From positions 558,001-622,000 of the forward strand of contig NC_012966.1 in NCBI RefSeq assembly GCF_000027005.1: a stretch of DNA of 64,000 nucleotides, read 5' to 3'. The DNA comes from Komagataella phaffii GS115 (lineage: Eukaryota; Ascomycota; Pichiomycetes; Pichiales; Pichiaceae). Below the pieces are notes generated by a model. That model worked only from the letters and a program-made list of their open reading frames with translations. It had not been told where the DNA came from and did no database searches. Positions 49,132-63,194 of the stretch are shown here, one piece after another. Every line of letters begins with the position of its first letter. The first letter of the stretch is position 1. Made by a program: the position numbers and the translations under genes.

Positions 49132-50103
49132 ATGAAGCTCGCTGCACTCTCCACTATTGCATTAACTATTTTACCCGTTGCCTTGGCTGGCTATGCTCCA
49201 CCCGATGATTGGTCGACCCTTACTGCCAAAGGAGTGTACCCAGGTGCCTTCTCATCCTATTCTAATACATTCGGTATAATAGTTGAACCTTTGACGAGCT
49301 CAGTGATTTTAACTCCTGCTACTACGACTCATGTTGTTTCACAGATTGATGACGGTCAAATTCAGCACACTAATACAGCCTATGTAGGTACAGCTCACCA
49401 AGTTGTGTCTCAGATTGGTGACGGGCAGATTCAGGCTACGGCTTCTGCTGTCCCATTGCCTACTGAGCTTGCTTCTCAAATTGCTGATGGACAAATCCAA
49501 GCAACTACTCCTGCTGGAGCTCCCGCCACTCCAGCTTCTCAGATACAAGACGGTCAGGTTCAAGCTACTTCTTCGGCTGATGCTCACCCTACTGCACACT
49601 CACAAGCTGAAGACATTGGGGCCCATTCTTTAAGCAGCACTGGTTTGATTCCTGGTACATTGACTACTGTCTTGACTTCAACTGGAAGTGACACCACACT
49701 GACCCTTGTAACTGTCGAGACTGAAGTTGTCACTTACACACCAGAAGTTACAGTTACTGTGAATCGGAATGCTGCCAAAGTGAAGAGGGATAACATTGAA
49801 TCTGCTTGCTTAACCCCACAGGCCCTTGGCCTAACCCTAAAGGATTCTGTTTTATTAGATCTCCAAGGCAGAGTCGGCTCCATCGTCGCCAATAGACAAT
49901 TCCAATTCGATGGACCTCCTCCGCAAGCCGGTACTATTTATGCTGTTGGTTGGTCCATTACGCCTAATGGATATCTGGCATTAGGTGACTCAGAAGTCTT
50001 CTATCAATGCCTGTCTGGTTCGTTTTACAATCTATATGATCAGCACATTGCTGAGCAGTGTGAAGCTGTCCACTTGAAGGCTGTTGATCTCATTTCATGT
50101 TAG
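49132..50103 (+). CDS. PIR-family cell wall protein with four internal repeats
   Basis: PIR proteins are linked to beta-1,3-glucan through ester bonds at the repeat glutamines. The 323-residue protein has a signal peptide (cut after about residue 19). Four PIR repeats of the form SQI-DGQ-Q lie at about residues 70, 93, 114 and 137. A Ser/Thr-rich stretch follows. The C-terminus matches the PIR four-cysteine pattern exactly: C-x66-C-x16-C-x12-C, with cysteines at 226, 293, 310 and 323. Unusually, the dibasic Kex2-type KR is at 218-219, between repeats and cysteine domain, and not before the repeats. P. pastoris has described PIR genes; I cannot say which number this is. Confidence 0.93.
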   Translation: MKLAALSTIALTILPVALAGYAPPDDWSTLTAKGVYPGAFSSYSNTFGIIVEPLTSSVILTPATTTHVVSQIDDGQIQHTNTAYVGTAHQVVSQIGDGQIQATASAVPLPTELASQIADGQIQATTPAGAPATPASQIQDGQVQATSSADAHPTAHSQAEDIGAHSLSSTGLIPGTLTTVLTSTGSDTTLTLVTVETEVVTYTPEVTVTVNRNAAKVKRDNIESACLTPQALGLTLKDSVLLDLQGRVGSIVANRQFQFDGPPPQAGTIYAVGWSITPNGYLALGDSEVFYQCLSGSFYNLYDQHIAEQCEAVHLKAVDLISC

Positions 50104-50273
50104 AAGGGAGAAAAAGAAAAGTTATATCAAGATAGACTTACAAGACATTCGACCAATGCAATAAGACAGAACGCCTGAAGGCGAATCACAGTGACCCGGT
50201 TAATATTAGATATTTTGTATGTATAAATCATAGATATTCCAATCTTAAATCTTACCTATTCGGTAGATGCTAA

Positions 50274-52280
50274 TTAAAAGTAAATGTCCTGTTCTTCATC
50301 GTCATCATCACCCTCCTCGTATGTAACGATTAAGTTTCGATCTCGTGCCTTTTCCATCATGATATTCCAGTCAGAGTTCCAAATGTAGTACATTTCGCTT
50401 GTAGCTATGAGTAAAAGTCCTGTGCCCAACCCAATCCACAATCCAAACAATCTCAAACCGAAATATCTACTAGAAATGTATGAAAGTGGAATTGCAATGA
50501 GATAGTACATTGCTAAGTTCAGGAAGCTTCCTATCATTTGAAGTCCTTGGGCTCTCATCATACAAGATTCAACAGCTGCTAAACCGTCGAATATCTGAAT
50601 TGTTGCCACAAGAGGGAGTAGCTCCACAATTTCCTTGATGACCTCGGGGTCAGTTGAGAAAAAGCGTGCAATATAACTTCTCCCAAACATCATGACAAAA
50701 CAATTTAATGATGCAACAATCAGGGCCCCATAGAGTCCAACTTTGAGTGTAATCTTAGCTGCGGTAATATTTCCAGATCCAATAAAATTTGCCACTCTCG
50801 TTGCACTTGCGATACCTATGGCAAAGGGGACCATATAAGTTAGAGAAGCCAAAGTTGAAACAGCTGATTGAGCTGCTAATGCAGTAGTTCCAAAACTGGA
50901 AGCAAATAAAGTGAGAATCTCGTATGCAAAGTACTCTGCCTCCAACATTAAGATTCCAGGAATGGCAAGTTTTGACAAGTCTGTCCATTGAGTCAGGGCT
51001 TCTTTAGTAAATCCTCCCCAACATTTCTTGCCGTCGATAAAGAGAACATAGAGAACGAGAAAGGAAACCATGAGCCAAAAATTGATGACTGTAGCTATTG
51101 GAGCACCCACAAAACCTAGTCCGATGTACCGATTCCATACCAAAAGATAAGTAGTCAGTAAATTCAAGGGCGCTGTAATGAATAAGATAATAGTACCAGC
51201 ATCAAATATAGACTGGGCCTGAAGAAACCTCTTACCATTCTCGAACATGATATATGCCGGTACTCCAAGAATTGATACTCGGAGATATTGCTGAGTCAAC
51301 TTCAATACCTCTGGGTCACTCACAATATGCTTGAGCAGGTGTGAAATATTGAACCATATAAGAGAAGTTGGTATGCTGATGGCCAATGCAAAATACGTAC
51401 ACCTTTGTAGATGTACTCCAACGGTGAGTATATTACCTGATCCGTATGCTTGAGGGCAAAGTGTGTCCAATGCAGTGGAAATTCCTTCAAATACTGCTAA
51501 CGTGATGGTAGCAGTCATGGAACCTAAGGAGGCAGCAGCTAGTTCAATCTTACCAATACGAGCCACTGTTAAAATGACAACCACTGAGAAAAGTTGCTCT
51601 AGAACAAACGTTATAATCAATGGAATGGAATATCTAACCAGTTTCTTGGATTCATATTCAAAATCAACGGTCTCAGTATCAAAATCTTCCTCATCCTCCT
51701 CTTGCTGATCAACCAATATTTGACTAATAATGGATGAGGCCCTTCTTGCATGCTGATTACCTTTAAAAATCAAACCGGTACGGGGCAACAAATTATCCTC
51801 CTCATCAAAAGAGGATCTGATACTTCTACGCTCTGAAAACCTCCTTTCGTTCTCTTCTAGAAGCCAATTATATTGTTCTGGTTCCGGAGAATGCTCCAGA
51901 GTAGATGGTAATGAACGAAATGTGCTTACCGATTGGTTGTCATCCAGTGCACTTTCTCTTTCACTGTTCAAATGTGAGCTGGAACAAAGAGAAAGAAACG
52001 AACGATTATCAATCGCATTGTTATATACAAATAATGGAGACTTGGTACTTGGTGGTACAAAGGTTAAAGGAAGTTTTCTCCTGGTTGAATTCAACCTGAT
52101 GCTCTTTGAAGCCTGAGCACCTCTATTCAGAGCATTTAAGAGCTTTCCAAACACTGTTTCATTATTGGTAAGACTGCTTCTCCGGGAGTTTCTCCTTTTA
52201 ATGACTGATCTCCTTGGGATGTCATTCTCATGTTCAGATTCCTCCAAGTCATCCAAACTTTGATAGTTGAACCTTGTCAT
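50274..52280 (-). CDS. MATE-family multidrug/toxin extrusion transporter
   Basis: This 668-residue protein has a hydrophilic, Ser/Arg/Glu-rich N-terminus of about 205 residues. About 12 membrane segments with MATE features follow (PLIITFVLEQLFSVVVI as TM1, then GMTATITLAVFEGISTALDTLCPQAYGSG-like block SLGSMTATI and LCPQAYG). The CPQAYGSGN stretch after TM2 and the second-half repeat are typical. Yeast relatives are Erc1 (ethionine resistance) and YDR338C. A substrate cannot be assigned. The C-terminus is acidic (EEGDDDDEEQD). Several N-terminal RRSS/RRNS sites suggest phosphorylation. Confidence 0.9.
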   Translation of the reverse strand: MTRFNYQSLDDLEESEHENDIPRRSVIKRRNSRRSSLTNNETVFGKLLNALNRGAQASKSIRLNSTRRKLPLTFVPPSTKSPLFVYNNAIDNRSFLSLCSSSHLNSERESALDDNQSVSTFRSLPSTLEHSPEPEQYNWLLEENERRFSERRSIRSSFDEEDNLLPRTGLIFKGNQHARRASSIISQILVDQQEEDEEDFDTETVDFEYESKKLVRYSIPLIITFVLEQLFSVVVILTVARIGKIELAAASLGSMTATITLAVFEGISTALDTLCPQAYGSGNILTVGVHLQRCTYFALAISIPTSLIWFNISHLLKHIVSDPEVLKLTQQYLRVSILGVPAYIMFENGKRFLQAQSIFDAGTIILFITAPLNLLTTYLLVWNRYIGLGFVGAPIATVINFWLMVSFLVLYVLFIDGKKCWGGFTKEALTQWTDLSKLAIPGILMLEAEYFAYEILTLFASSFGTTALAAQSAVSTLASLTYMVPFAIGIASATRVANFIGSGNITAAKITLKVGLYGALIVASLNCFVMMFGRSYIARFFSTDPEVIKEIVELLPLVATIQIFDGLAAVESCMMRAQGLQMIGSFLNLAMYYLIAIPLSYISSRYFGLRLFGLWIGLGTGLLLIATSEMYYIWNSDWNIMMEKARDRNLIVTYEEGDDDDEEQDIYF

Positions 52281-52587
52281 GGAAAATCCAATGCAACGAC
52301 TGGATTCAGTTTTCTTTGGATTATACGGTGCAATCCAATAATAGATGCCTTAGAAACGCTGTATTACCTCCCTCCTATGTTGCAAAGGATTGTAGTTACA
52401 GTTGGTTGTTGCGAACCTTACCTCATCACAACTATAACATCGCGAACTAGGTGGGAGTGACAGATGAAATTGAGATGGAATCGCTAAATAAAACGCAAGT
52501 ATGATACATTTAACTATACATGTGACCTAAAAAACCCCTACTGAGCTTCTAGTAGCTCGGAACCCATTATAACAAAACATGAAACAT
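52281..52587. other. Intergenic: MATE promoter and SUN-gene 3' region
   Basis: No gene is seen in these 307 bp. A near-perfect palindrome with core CTAG (GAGCT-TCTAGT-AGCTC) at 52543-52558 lies 30 bp past the stop of the minus-strand SUN gene. It could form a small hairpin in its 3' UTR. Nothing further can be said. Confidence 0.4.
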
Positions 52588-53697
52588 TTAACAGAAAAGG
52601 AAAGTGGTCAAAGCGACAAGAGTCATAACAACCACTGGGCTAGCGGCACTGAGAGAAACACCAGAGTTGATAGGATCAACAACAGGAGTAGAGTTGGTAT
52701 GGTTGGAAGAGGAGTCTTTGTTAGACAAGAGACTCTGAATTGGGACTTCTTCTCTCTTAGAAACACCACCAGTACTGAAAACTTCAATGGTAACTTTGGC
52801 TCCTTTAGAACCAGTGACAACACAAGAGTTGGCACCTCCAGCACCATTTGAGCTTTGAGAACTTGAGACCTCGTTAACGCCGTTCTTGGAAGGATCGATT
52901 TCACATGGAAGTCCATTACACTGACCTTCGGAACAGGTGATTTTGACACCGAAGTCAGGCTTAGTGTTTTTGAAAGGAGTAGCATCTTCCAAGTAAATTG
53001 GGTTCCAACCAATTTTGACGAAGGAGTTACCAGAGTCGTCGACGTTTCCACCGGCAACGTAAGGAGACCAGTTACCGTATGGGTTGGCAGTGGAACCCCA
53101 GACACAACCGTCTTCGGTGGAAACTCCAGGTGGGTTGATGTAGTAGTGTGCAGCAGTTGAAGCCCAGTACTCGGTACCTGGAATAGCAAGGTCCTCGGTG
53201 GAACCTCCGTCAACGTTGGTTGGAATCAACATAGCTTCGTTTCCTGGAAGGACGGTCTGACAGAAGGCAACGTTGGATCCAGCTTTGTTGCTGGCTTGCA
53301 AAGTTCCCTTACCTGAGTAACACCAGTCTTTGCTGGAGAATGGAACCTCGATCTCACCATTTTCGTTACAGTAGATACCACCACGCTCAGACTCTGGGTA
53401 AGAATAGGAAGTGGCCGATGGGTCCCATTGAGCCATCAACTGGCCTGGTGGACAAGCATAAGGACAATAAGAACCTGCTGTGCACTCCTGGTCTGGACTC
53501 AGAGCCCAGCCTCCATTTTTGGAGTTTGGTGTAACAGCGACCAAGTTTTTGTCAGTGGGGAATTTGCAGGTAGTAGCTCTCTTCTCTAGAGTAGCTCTTT
53601 GGTGCTGGTGGTGCTCCTTGAAAGCGGTTGAAGCTCCCATTGAGACACTGGCTAGAGTCAGCAAAAGTTGGCTGATGACGACACTGTTGAATTGCAT
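52588..53697 (-). CDS. SUN-family cell wall protein, GPI-type C-terminus
   Basis: SUN-domain wall proteins (yeast Sun4/Sim1/Uth1; S. pombe Psu1) act in septation and wall remodelling. The 369-residue protein has a signal peptide and a Kex2-type KR at residues 39-40. The SUN domain follows: PNSKNGGWALSPDQEC, CTAGSYCPYACPPGQLMAQW, GGIYC, and GWNPIYLEDATPF. After about residue 275 comes a Ser/Asn-rich stretch, and the protein ends in a hydrophobic tail (VVVMTLVALTTFLFC) fitting a GPI-anchor signal. It resembles the second SUN group (YMR244W/Psu1 side) more than Sun4. A TATA-like ATATATATA lies near 53841. Confidence 0.88.
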   Translation of the reverse strand: MQFNSVVISQLLLTLASVSMGASTAFKEHHQHQRATLEKRATTCKFPTDKNLVAVTPNSKNGGWALSPDQECTAGSYCPYACPPGQLMAQWDPSATSYSYPESERGGIYCNENGEIEVPFSSKDWCYSGKGTLQASNKAGSNVAFCQTVLPGNEAMLIPTNVDGGSTEDLAIPGTEYWASTAAHYYINPPGVSTEDGCVWGSTANPYGNWSPYVAGGNVDDSGNSFVKIGWNPIYLEDATPFKNTKPDFGVKITCSEGQCNGLPCEIDPSKNGVNEVSSSQSSNGAGGANSCVVTGSKGAKVTIEVFSTGGVSKREEVPIQSLLSNKDSSSNHTNSTPVVDPINSGVSLSAASPVVVMTLVALTTFLFC

Positions 53698-54995
53698 TTT
53701 CTTAAAGGAATGTGATATAGTTGGTAATACTAAAAAGGAAGGAATGAATAGTCGGTGAAGTGATGCAACTACCAGATATTATGTCAAAGTTACTGTGTCT
53801 TGAGAAATATGGGGAGGGAGTCGAACTGATTTCAAACACAATATATATACAAGGGCTTCTTTTCTTTTTTGAAAGATATGCAAGAGTTTCCTGGGACCTT
53901 TTTGAATTATTTGCTAACACATTTTACCAGTGGCTAGAGTGACATTCAGTAGGACAAGGATTCGCATCTTTTCTTTTTGTTGATCCAAAGTTGAAAAAAC
54001 CGTTGCAAATCAGTCTTGGGCGCGCACAGAAGAGATTGCATATGCATTTAATTTATTAGATATATGAGGTTATGAGTTTCATGCACTTCGAACACTGAGT
54101 CTAGACTCTAAACCTAGGAACCACCTAGAATCTGGGCTGAAACCTCAGCAATTTTCCTGCACATATGATTTCAATACAATAGAATCGGGCAAGCGAGAAG
54201 ATTCAATTAATCCTTACATTCGTGCTCACTCTATTGGACTACCAATTTGGATCAGTATTTCAGATCACTTGGCAGCAGCTTGAAAGTTGCAACATCGGGA
54301 GGTCACTCTTTTTTCCCTCCAGTCTGTGACGGCTGGCTAGGTGTCGACTTTGATCTTTGCCGTTGGATGGTGAGCTAAGTGAAACTCGTCAGGCCTCCCC
54401 TGGTAGCCACTAGTTACACAGCTTTTGATCTCAAAACCATAGTGACGAACAATCAGGTATTTGCCGCTAGAAATCTGCCGGGGTATGGTAATCCTTTTGC
54501 TTATGACGCACTGCCTCAATTTGACTAAATAGTTACATGAAGTGAAGTGCCTAGGTTAATTTTGCACTCGAGTTTATTCCCAAAGTGGTTTTTGGTTGCA
54601 TGACCTTCCGGATCATTAAGACGAATTGGTAATTATACTGTGGTACACGTCTGCTTTTCAGATGTGATGGTGCGAGGAAAATTTTTGAAACAGCAAGATT
54701 TTTCGTACAGATTTACAGCCCCACGGTTGTGTCAGAATCGGGCCTGGAATCAACACAAAAAAAAACAGGATGAGTCTATTTGAAACTGTCTTAGTCATTG
54801 ATTCAAACGGTTCTAGAATCACCGTACTCTCCAATGGCACTAGTAGCTAGCTGAGTAGCCTTTACATCGCTAATCTAGAAGCTGCCTGAACTGCTAATTG
54901 TTGACGCAACTATATGTACTATTCGAGGCTTTGTCCGTTTTTGTTAATTGCGGGATTTGCCAAAAAAATTAGTGAAAATTTTTCCAAAAAGTCAC
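53698..54995. other. 1.3 kb gene-free interval upstream of the SUN gene
   Basis: This is the longest stretch without a gene. Reading frames on both strands are at most about 70 codons and have no family resemblance. The part near 53700-54000 should be the SUN promoter, with a TATA-like element near 53841-53849 (145 bp upstream). I see no long terminal repeat, no tandem repeat and no RNA gene other than the tRNA-Met at the right end. Confidence 0.45.
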
Positions 54996-55083
54996 TGCTC
55001 CACGGGAGGCTCGAACTCTCGACCTTCAGATAGCACACCTATGCAGTATGAGACTGACGCTCTACCGACTGAGCTAGTGAAGC
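54996..55083 (-). tRNA. Elongator tRNA-Met(CAT) with a 15-nt intron
   Basis: On the complement the acceptor GCTTCAC pairs with GTGGAGC near the 3' end. The sequence is close to yeast elongator tRNA-Met: D arm TAGCTCAGTCGGTAGAGC, anticodon CAT in CTCATA, and T arm GAGAGTTCGAGCCTC. Removing 55032-55046, one base after the anticodon, leaves 73 nt. An A5 run at 54986-54990 gives a T5 terminator on the transcribed strand. The absence of initiator features (A1-U72, AUCGA T-loop) supports the elongator type. Confidence 0.92.
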
Positions 55084-55303
55084 TTGGACACTGAGTTTTT
55101 TTTGACTCTTAAGTATATGCGCAAGGTCTGTCCTCGAAGTTTAAACCTTTTCAACCCTTGATGAAGTACAGTTTAAAAAGATTATTTATCAAAGAATATT
55201 CTTTTTTTACTATACTGACTAGCTCGGGAATATTTACGCTTGAGGAAGAAACTAACTGATGAAGGATTCCTATAATTAAGGCCTATACAATATTTATTAC
55301 GTT

Positions 55304-59842
<4,539 letters not shown>

Positions 59843-59978
59843 TTAGGCTTGTTTTTATGATTTTTCATGTTCATCGAGGATATGTTGGACGGGCCCTCCA
59901 AGAATATTAGTCGACACACGACAATTATTATACGGTCTAATATTACATTGGTATTCATATATACGATGGTGAAAGAGG

Positions 59979-60566
59979 TTATTTGTAGTGGCGGTTTAGT
60001 TTCTCGTTGAATTGCTTGTTCTTATCGTTAATGTAATTGGTATCTCCTCCACTAAGAGAGTTTCTAATTTTGTTTTTGTTGATTTTTCGCAGAGTACGTT
60101 CGTCTTTAGCCTTGACGTGATTAATCACGGATTCAAGCTTCTCAGAGGATGGTTTATGCACATAGGGAATCCCTTGAGACCTAGTTCTGTAATATTCTTG
60201 TTTCTGTGTATTGTATTCTTCTTGAGACAACGGAGTGAGTGCTTTTGAAAGATCCTTGGTATAAGCACGTTCGGCGATTTGAGCGTAGTCATCGGGTAAA
60301 TCAGATTTTTCTAATCTATCATTCCAGTCCTCGTCTTGTTGTATAGAATAATCCCAGTTCTTCAATCTTTTTTTCTGCTCATCCAGATTTATTAGTTTTT
60401 TCTTTGCTCTTGACTGTTTTTCTTTCAAGTCATCCACTTGAACCTTGATAGATTCCAACTTGAGTTTATCTTGATGTTTAGCAAGCTGAGATCTGTTCTT
60501 GGCAACGGTGGATTGTTTTTTTTGTTTCAGCTTGTTAAGTTTGTCATTTATTGATTCCCCTGCCAT
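59979..60566 (-). CDS. SYF2: Syf2, NineTeen-complex-associated splicing factor
   Basis: Syf2 (Ntc31) belongs to the activated spliceosome and is released by Prp22 after the second step. In yeast it is genetically linked to CDC40, which is also in this window. From the ATG at 60566 (MAGESINDKLNKLKQKK) it has 195 residues; yeast Syf2 has 215. It is a charged, almost wholly helical protein. The family block NWDYSIQQDEDWNDRLEK lies near residue 85, then AERAYTKDLSKALTPLSQEEY near 118, and the end DTNYINDKNKQFNEKLNRHY is highly conserved. Confidence 0.92.
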   Translation of the reverse strand: MAGESINDKLNKLKQKKQSTVAKNRSQLAKHQDKLKLESIKVQVDDLKEKQSRAKKKLINLDEQKKRLKNWDYSIQQDEDWNDRLEKSDLPDDYAQIAERAYTKDLSKALTPLSQEEYNTQKQEYYRTRSQGIPYVHKPSSEKLESVINHVKAKDERTLRKINKNKIRNSLSGGDTNYINDKNKQFNEKLNRHYK

Positions 60567-60896
60567 AGTAGAGGGGGGACGGATATGATACAAACGGATG
60601 AGATATAAGTCACTCAGAGTTGGACTTGATCAAACCTGCTAGAACACTCTGTGATTTGAAAAGTTGAATAAATTAATAATAGGCAAACACCAACTAGGAA
60701 CCTACACCAAGTTATGAAGGAGCTTGGAAAGGATTATAAAAAATGCGATTACCTAATACACACACGATGCCTGAGCGGTTAATGTGAAATTTCCCGGCCA
60801 TCGATCGCCCCACAATCAGACTATTTTCGCTCATACAATAAAAAGTCTCCTGTTTCCACCCGAGTATCACCAGAACAAAGTAACAAATACAAAACA
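60567..60896. other. Divergent promoter region SYF2 / unknown gene
   Basis: These 330 bp separate two divergent genes. A TATA-like TATAAAAAA is at 60735-60743. No other element is convincing, and there is no reading frame of note. Confidence 0.4.
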
Positions 60897-61952
60897 ATGG
60901 TGACAAAAGAGTCTATAATAAGTGATCTGGAAAAGGAAAATGTTGGCCCAGAATTCGGCGAGTTTCTAAATTCACTCCAAACCGATCTGAACTCCGAGAA
61001 ACCTTTAATTGAGCAAGTCAAGTCTCAACTGGAAACTCATTTCAACTTGGGACCCGAAACCCAGGAGTTCTCCAGGAAAAACGACAATGCTCCCGTTGAC
61101 CAACTGCTGACAAACTACTATAACAACTATGAGGTCAACGTGCTGGAATTTGTGCTTCAAATGGGGTTCTGTAAAGATCTGAGTATCCCCCTGAATGTAT
61201 GGTTCGTACTGGATATGATCTCGCAATTGAGTACCTCCAAACAGGACTTGCCCTTGGACTATTATTTAGTCTTGAACAATAGTCACACCGGAAAGTATAG
61301 TGACTTTGTACGTTACCTTATCTATGAGGCTGTAGGGGCAGAGATTCATTGTTTTGAACAAGGCGATATGCCCCAACAATACCGTTCCTCTCGCTGGGAG
61401 GACAAAGTTAAGGGCCCAGCTCTCGCCAATAGGGGACCTATTAGAGGTAATGTTGGGGCTGGTGATAGAAAAATCACGTTTCATCTGTTGTGCAAGAAGA
61501 CTGCCAGGATGATTTTGGTTGGGGATGACCGTGAAACAGACTTTGAAATGTCTGACAGGTCTTTTGTAACTCTATTGCTAGATTATTATCAGCGAGTCGG
61601 TACCACCAAAAAAATCGACCTGTTATTGTTGACCAATAACTATGACACCAACATGAACAACAAATTGCAACAGCTCAAAATTCTAGAGTCTCTGAACATG
61701 CTCAAGTCTAACTGCTATGTATTAGACTATCAGATCACTGCGGACCAAGTTACTGCAAACTTTAACTCATACGTTGAGGGTATTCCAGCATTTAGAAGAC
61801 ATGAGATTGCCAATTTTCTGAAGAAGCGGAGAACACCAAAGAATGCCGACGAGCTCATTTTCAAGTACGTTGGTCGTTGGAATATCTGTTATCAGAAAAA
61901 GTTTCATCAAGGCAACATCTCCATCCATCAAATTTCTGGTTATCTTGATTGA
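60897..61952 (+). CDS. Uncharacterised protein, 351 residues
   Basis: I do not recognise this protein. It looks like a folded soluble globular protein. The N-third is acidic and helical (PEFGEFLNSLQTDL), followed by hydrophobic core strands and helices (LPLDYYLVLNNSHTGKYSDF, ITFHLLCKKTARMILVGDD, KIDLLLLTNNYDTNMN). The C-terminus is basic and aromatic (IANFLKKRRTPKN, FKYVGRWNICYQKKFHQG). There is no signal peptide, membrane helix, zinc motif or P-loop. Codon and base use are like neighbouring genes, and I see no sign of transfer. Tandem with the hydrolase gene 69 bp downstream. Confidence 0.75.
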   Translation: MVTKESIISDLEKENVGPEFGEFLNSLQTDLNSEKPLIEQVKSQLETHFNLGPETQEFSRKNDNAPVDQLLTNYYNNYEVNVLEFVLQMGFCKDLSIPLNVWFVLDMISQLSTSKQDLPLDYYLVLNNSHTGKYSDFVRYLIYEAVGAEIHCFEQGDMPQQYRSSRWEDKVKGPALANRGPIRGNVGAGDRKITFHLLCKKTARMILVGDDRETDFEMSDRSFVTLLLDYYQRVGTTKKIDLLLLTNNYDTNMNNKLQQLKILESLNMLKSNCYVLDYQITADQVTANFNSYVEGIPAFRRHEIANFLKKRRTPKNADELIFKYVGRWNICYQKKFHQGNISIHQISGYLD

Positions 61953-62021
61953 TAACAAATAAGTAGTGTACCCACCTAGGCTTACTATGTAGTTTTTTGA
62001 AATTTAGGGTAGATCTTAACC

Positions 62022-62966
62022 ATGTACAGAGAGTTTCGTCTTCCGAATGCAACTAGAGGACTGCATTTTGCCGGAGATGACAAGTCCAAGCCTTTAATTC
62101 TTTTCATACCGGGAAATCCGGGGCTCATTGACTATTATCACGAGTTCTTGAAACGTTTAAGCCTGGCGGGATATGAAGTGTGTGGGACGGATCATCTTGG
62201 ATATCATGAATCAGATTCCAAGATTTACACTCTTGAAGAACAGATTCAGCAAAAATTAGAGCTTCTGAAGGTCTTGAGCCTTGAAAGGAAGGGTTATTCC
62301 ACACGGAAACTGATCCTGATTGGTCATTCAATGGGTTGTTGGTTACTACAAAGAATTTACATTGCAGTGATTCAAGATGAGACGTTATCCCAAAGTTACC
62401 AAGTGGTCTTTAACGGACTTTTGACTCCCACAATAAATGATATCGGTTTGTCCAGAAAAGGGGTCCCCTTTACATGGGCGTATCAGAAGTCATTGATTCC
62501 ATCAGCAGTGTGGGTACATGGGCACTTTGGGAGGGTGATGTCATGGTCTGGATTGTCTCGATACCTTAACCCATTAGTTCATAATGTCGTTTCATGGGTT
62601 CTGAAGACTGAAGACTCTCATTGCATTGATAGCACAATTGATTTAACCACAAATAACCAGGTTTTGAACCAGACGTTGTCTATGGCGTACGAAGAAATGC
62701 AACGAATCGACAGCGACTACGAGATCAACACCACATTTCTCAACACATGTCAAGATAAAGGGACAACTTGTTGGTTGTTTCATGTTGAAAATGATCCTTG
62801 GTGTAGCTCATTAACACGGGATCAACTCACTGAATTTTGCAAACAATTCAACTTTATCAGTATAGACATTTTACCTGATTGTGCACATAGTTTCACATTG
62901 AACCCGAACCACAGAAAAGAGGTGCTGTCGATGTTACAGAAACAGTTGGATCAATTGAGCTGTTAG
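62022..62966 (+). CDS. LDAH-type lipid droplet-associated alpha/beta hydrolase
   Basis: This is a serine hydrolase family found on lipid droplets, with sterol ester or triglyceride turnover suggested (the yeast relative is YPR147C). The 314-residue protein shows the family oxyanion motif FIPGNPGLIDYY near 30-41, GTDHLGYHES near 58, and the nucleophile elbow GHSMGCWLL near 101. The acid ENDPWC is near 249 and the catalytic histidine CAHSFTL near 287. These fit a complete Ser-Asp-His triad. There is no signal peptide. Length matches the family (about 300-330). Confidence 0.88.
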   Translation: MYREFRLPNATRGLHFAGDDKSKPLILFIPGNPGLIDYYHEFLKRLSLAGYEVCGTDHLGYHESDSKIYTLEEQIQQKLELLKVLSLERKGYSTRKLILIGHSMGCWLLQRIYIAVIQDETLSQSYQVVFNGLLTPTINDIGLSRKGVPFTWAYQKSLIPSAVWVHGHFGRVMSWSGLSRYLNPLVHNVVSWVLKTEDSHCIDSTIDLTTNNQVLNQTLSMAYEEMQRIDSDYEINTTFLNTCQDKGTTCWLFHVENDPWCSSLTRDQLTEFCKQFNFISIDILPDCAHSFTLNPNHRKEVLSMLQKQLDQLSC

Positions 62967-63194
62967 AAAAGCACAATTCATTTAGGAAATCACATGGTAT
63001 CACCTTGTACCAGTTGTTAGCTAATGGATTTCAAGCAACACGCACCCTTCCAGCCGAAATAGTTGCCGGGGCCGAAGTTTTCGCACCATTACCTTCTAAA
63101 ACCTCCTTTCTCACCTTCTAATCCCCAACCTCCCCACGAACTTATTCTGCGCTGACAAACCTTAGTAAGCAAGAAGCAAGCAAAGGCATTTTCA

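Noticed and set aside
49330..49580. Tandem repeats in the PIR gene as a CRISPR-like or mobile repeat
   Set aside because: The repeats are in-frame protein repeats (SQI-DGQ-Q) with synonymous differences, not a nucleotide array.
52623..53213. 196-codon minus-strand frame inside the SUN gene
   Set aside because: It is a second frame of the same strand; the SUN protein in the other frame is complete and conserved.
54337..54840. Two 60-codon minus-strand frames in the 1.3 kb gap
   Set aside because: They show no family resemblance, have chance length, and no promoter or splice context.
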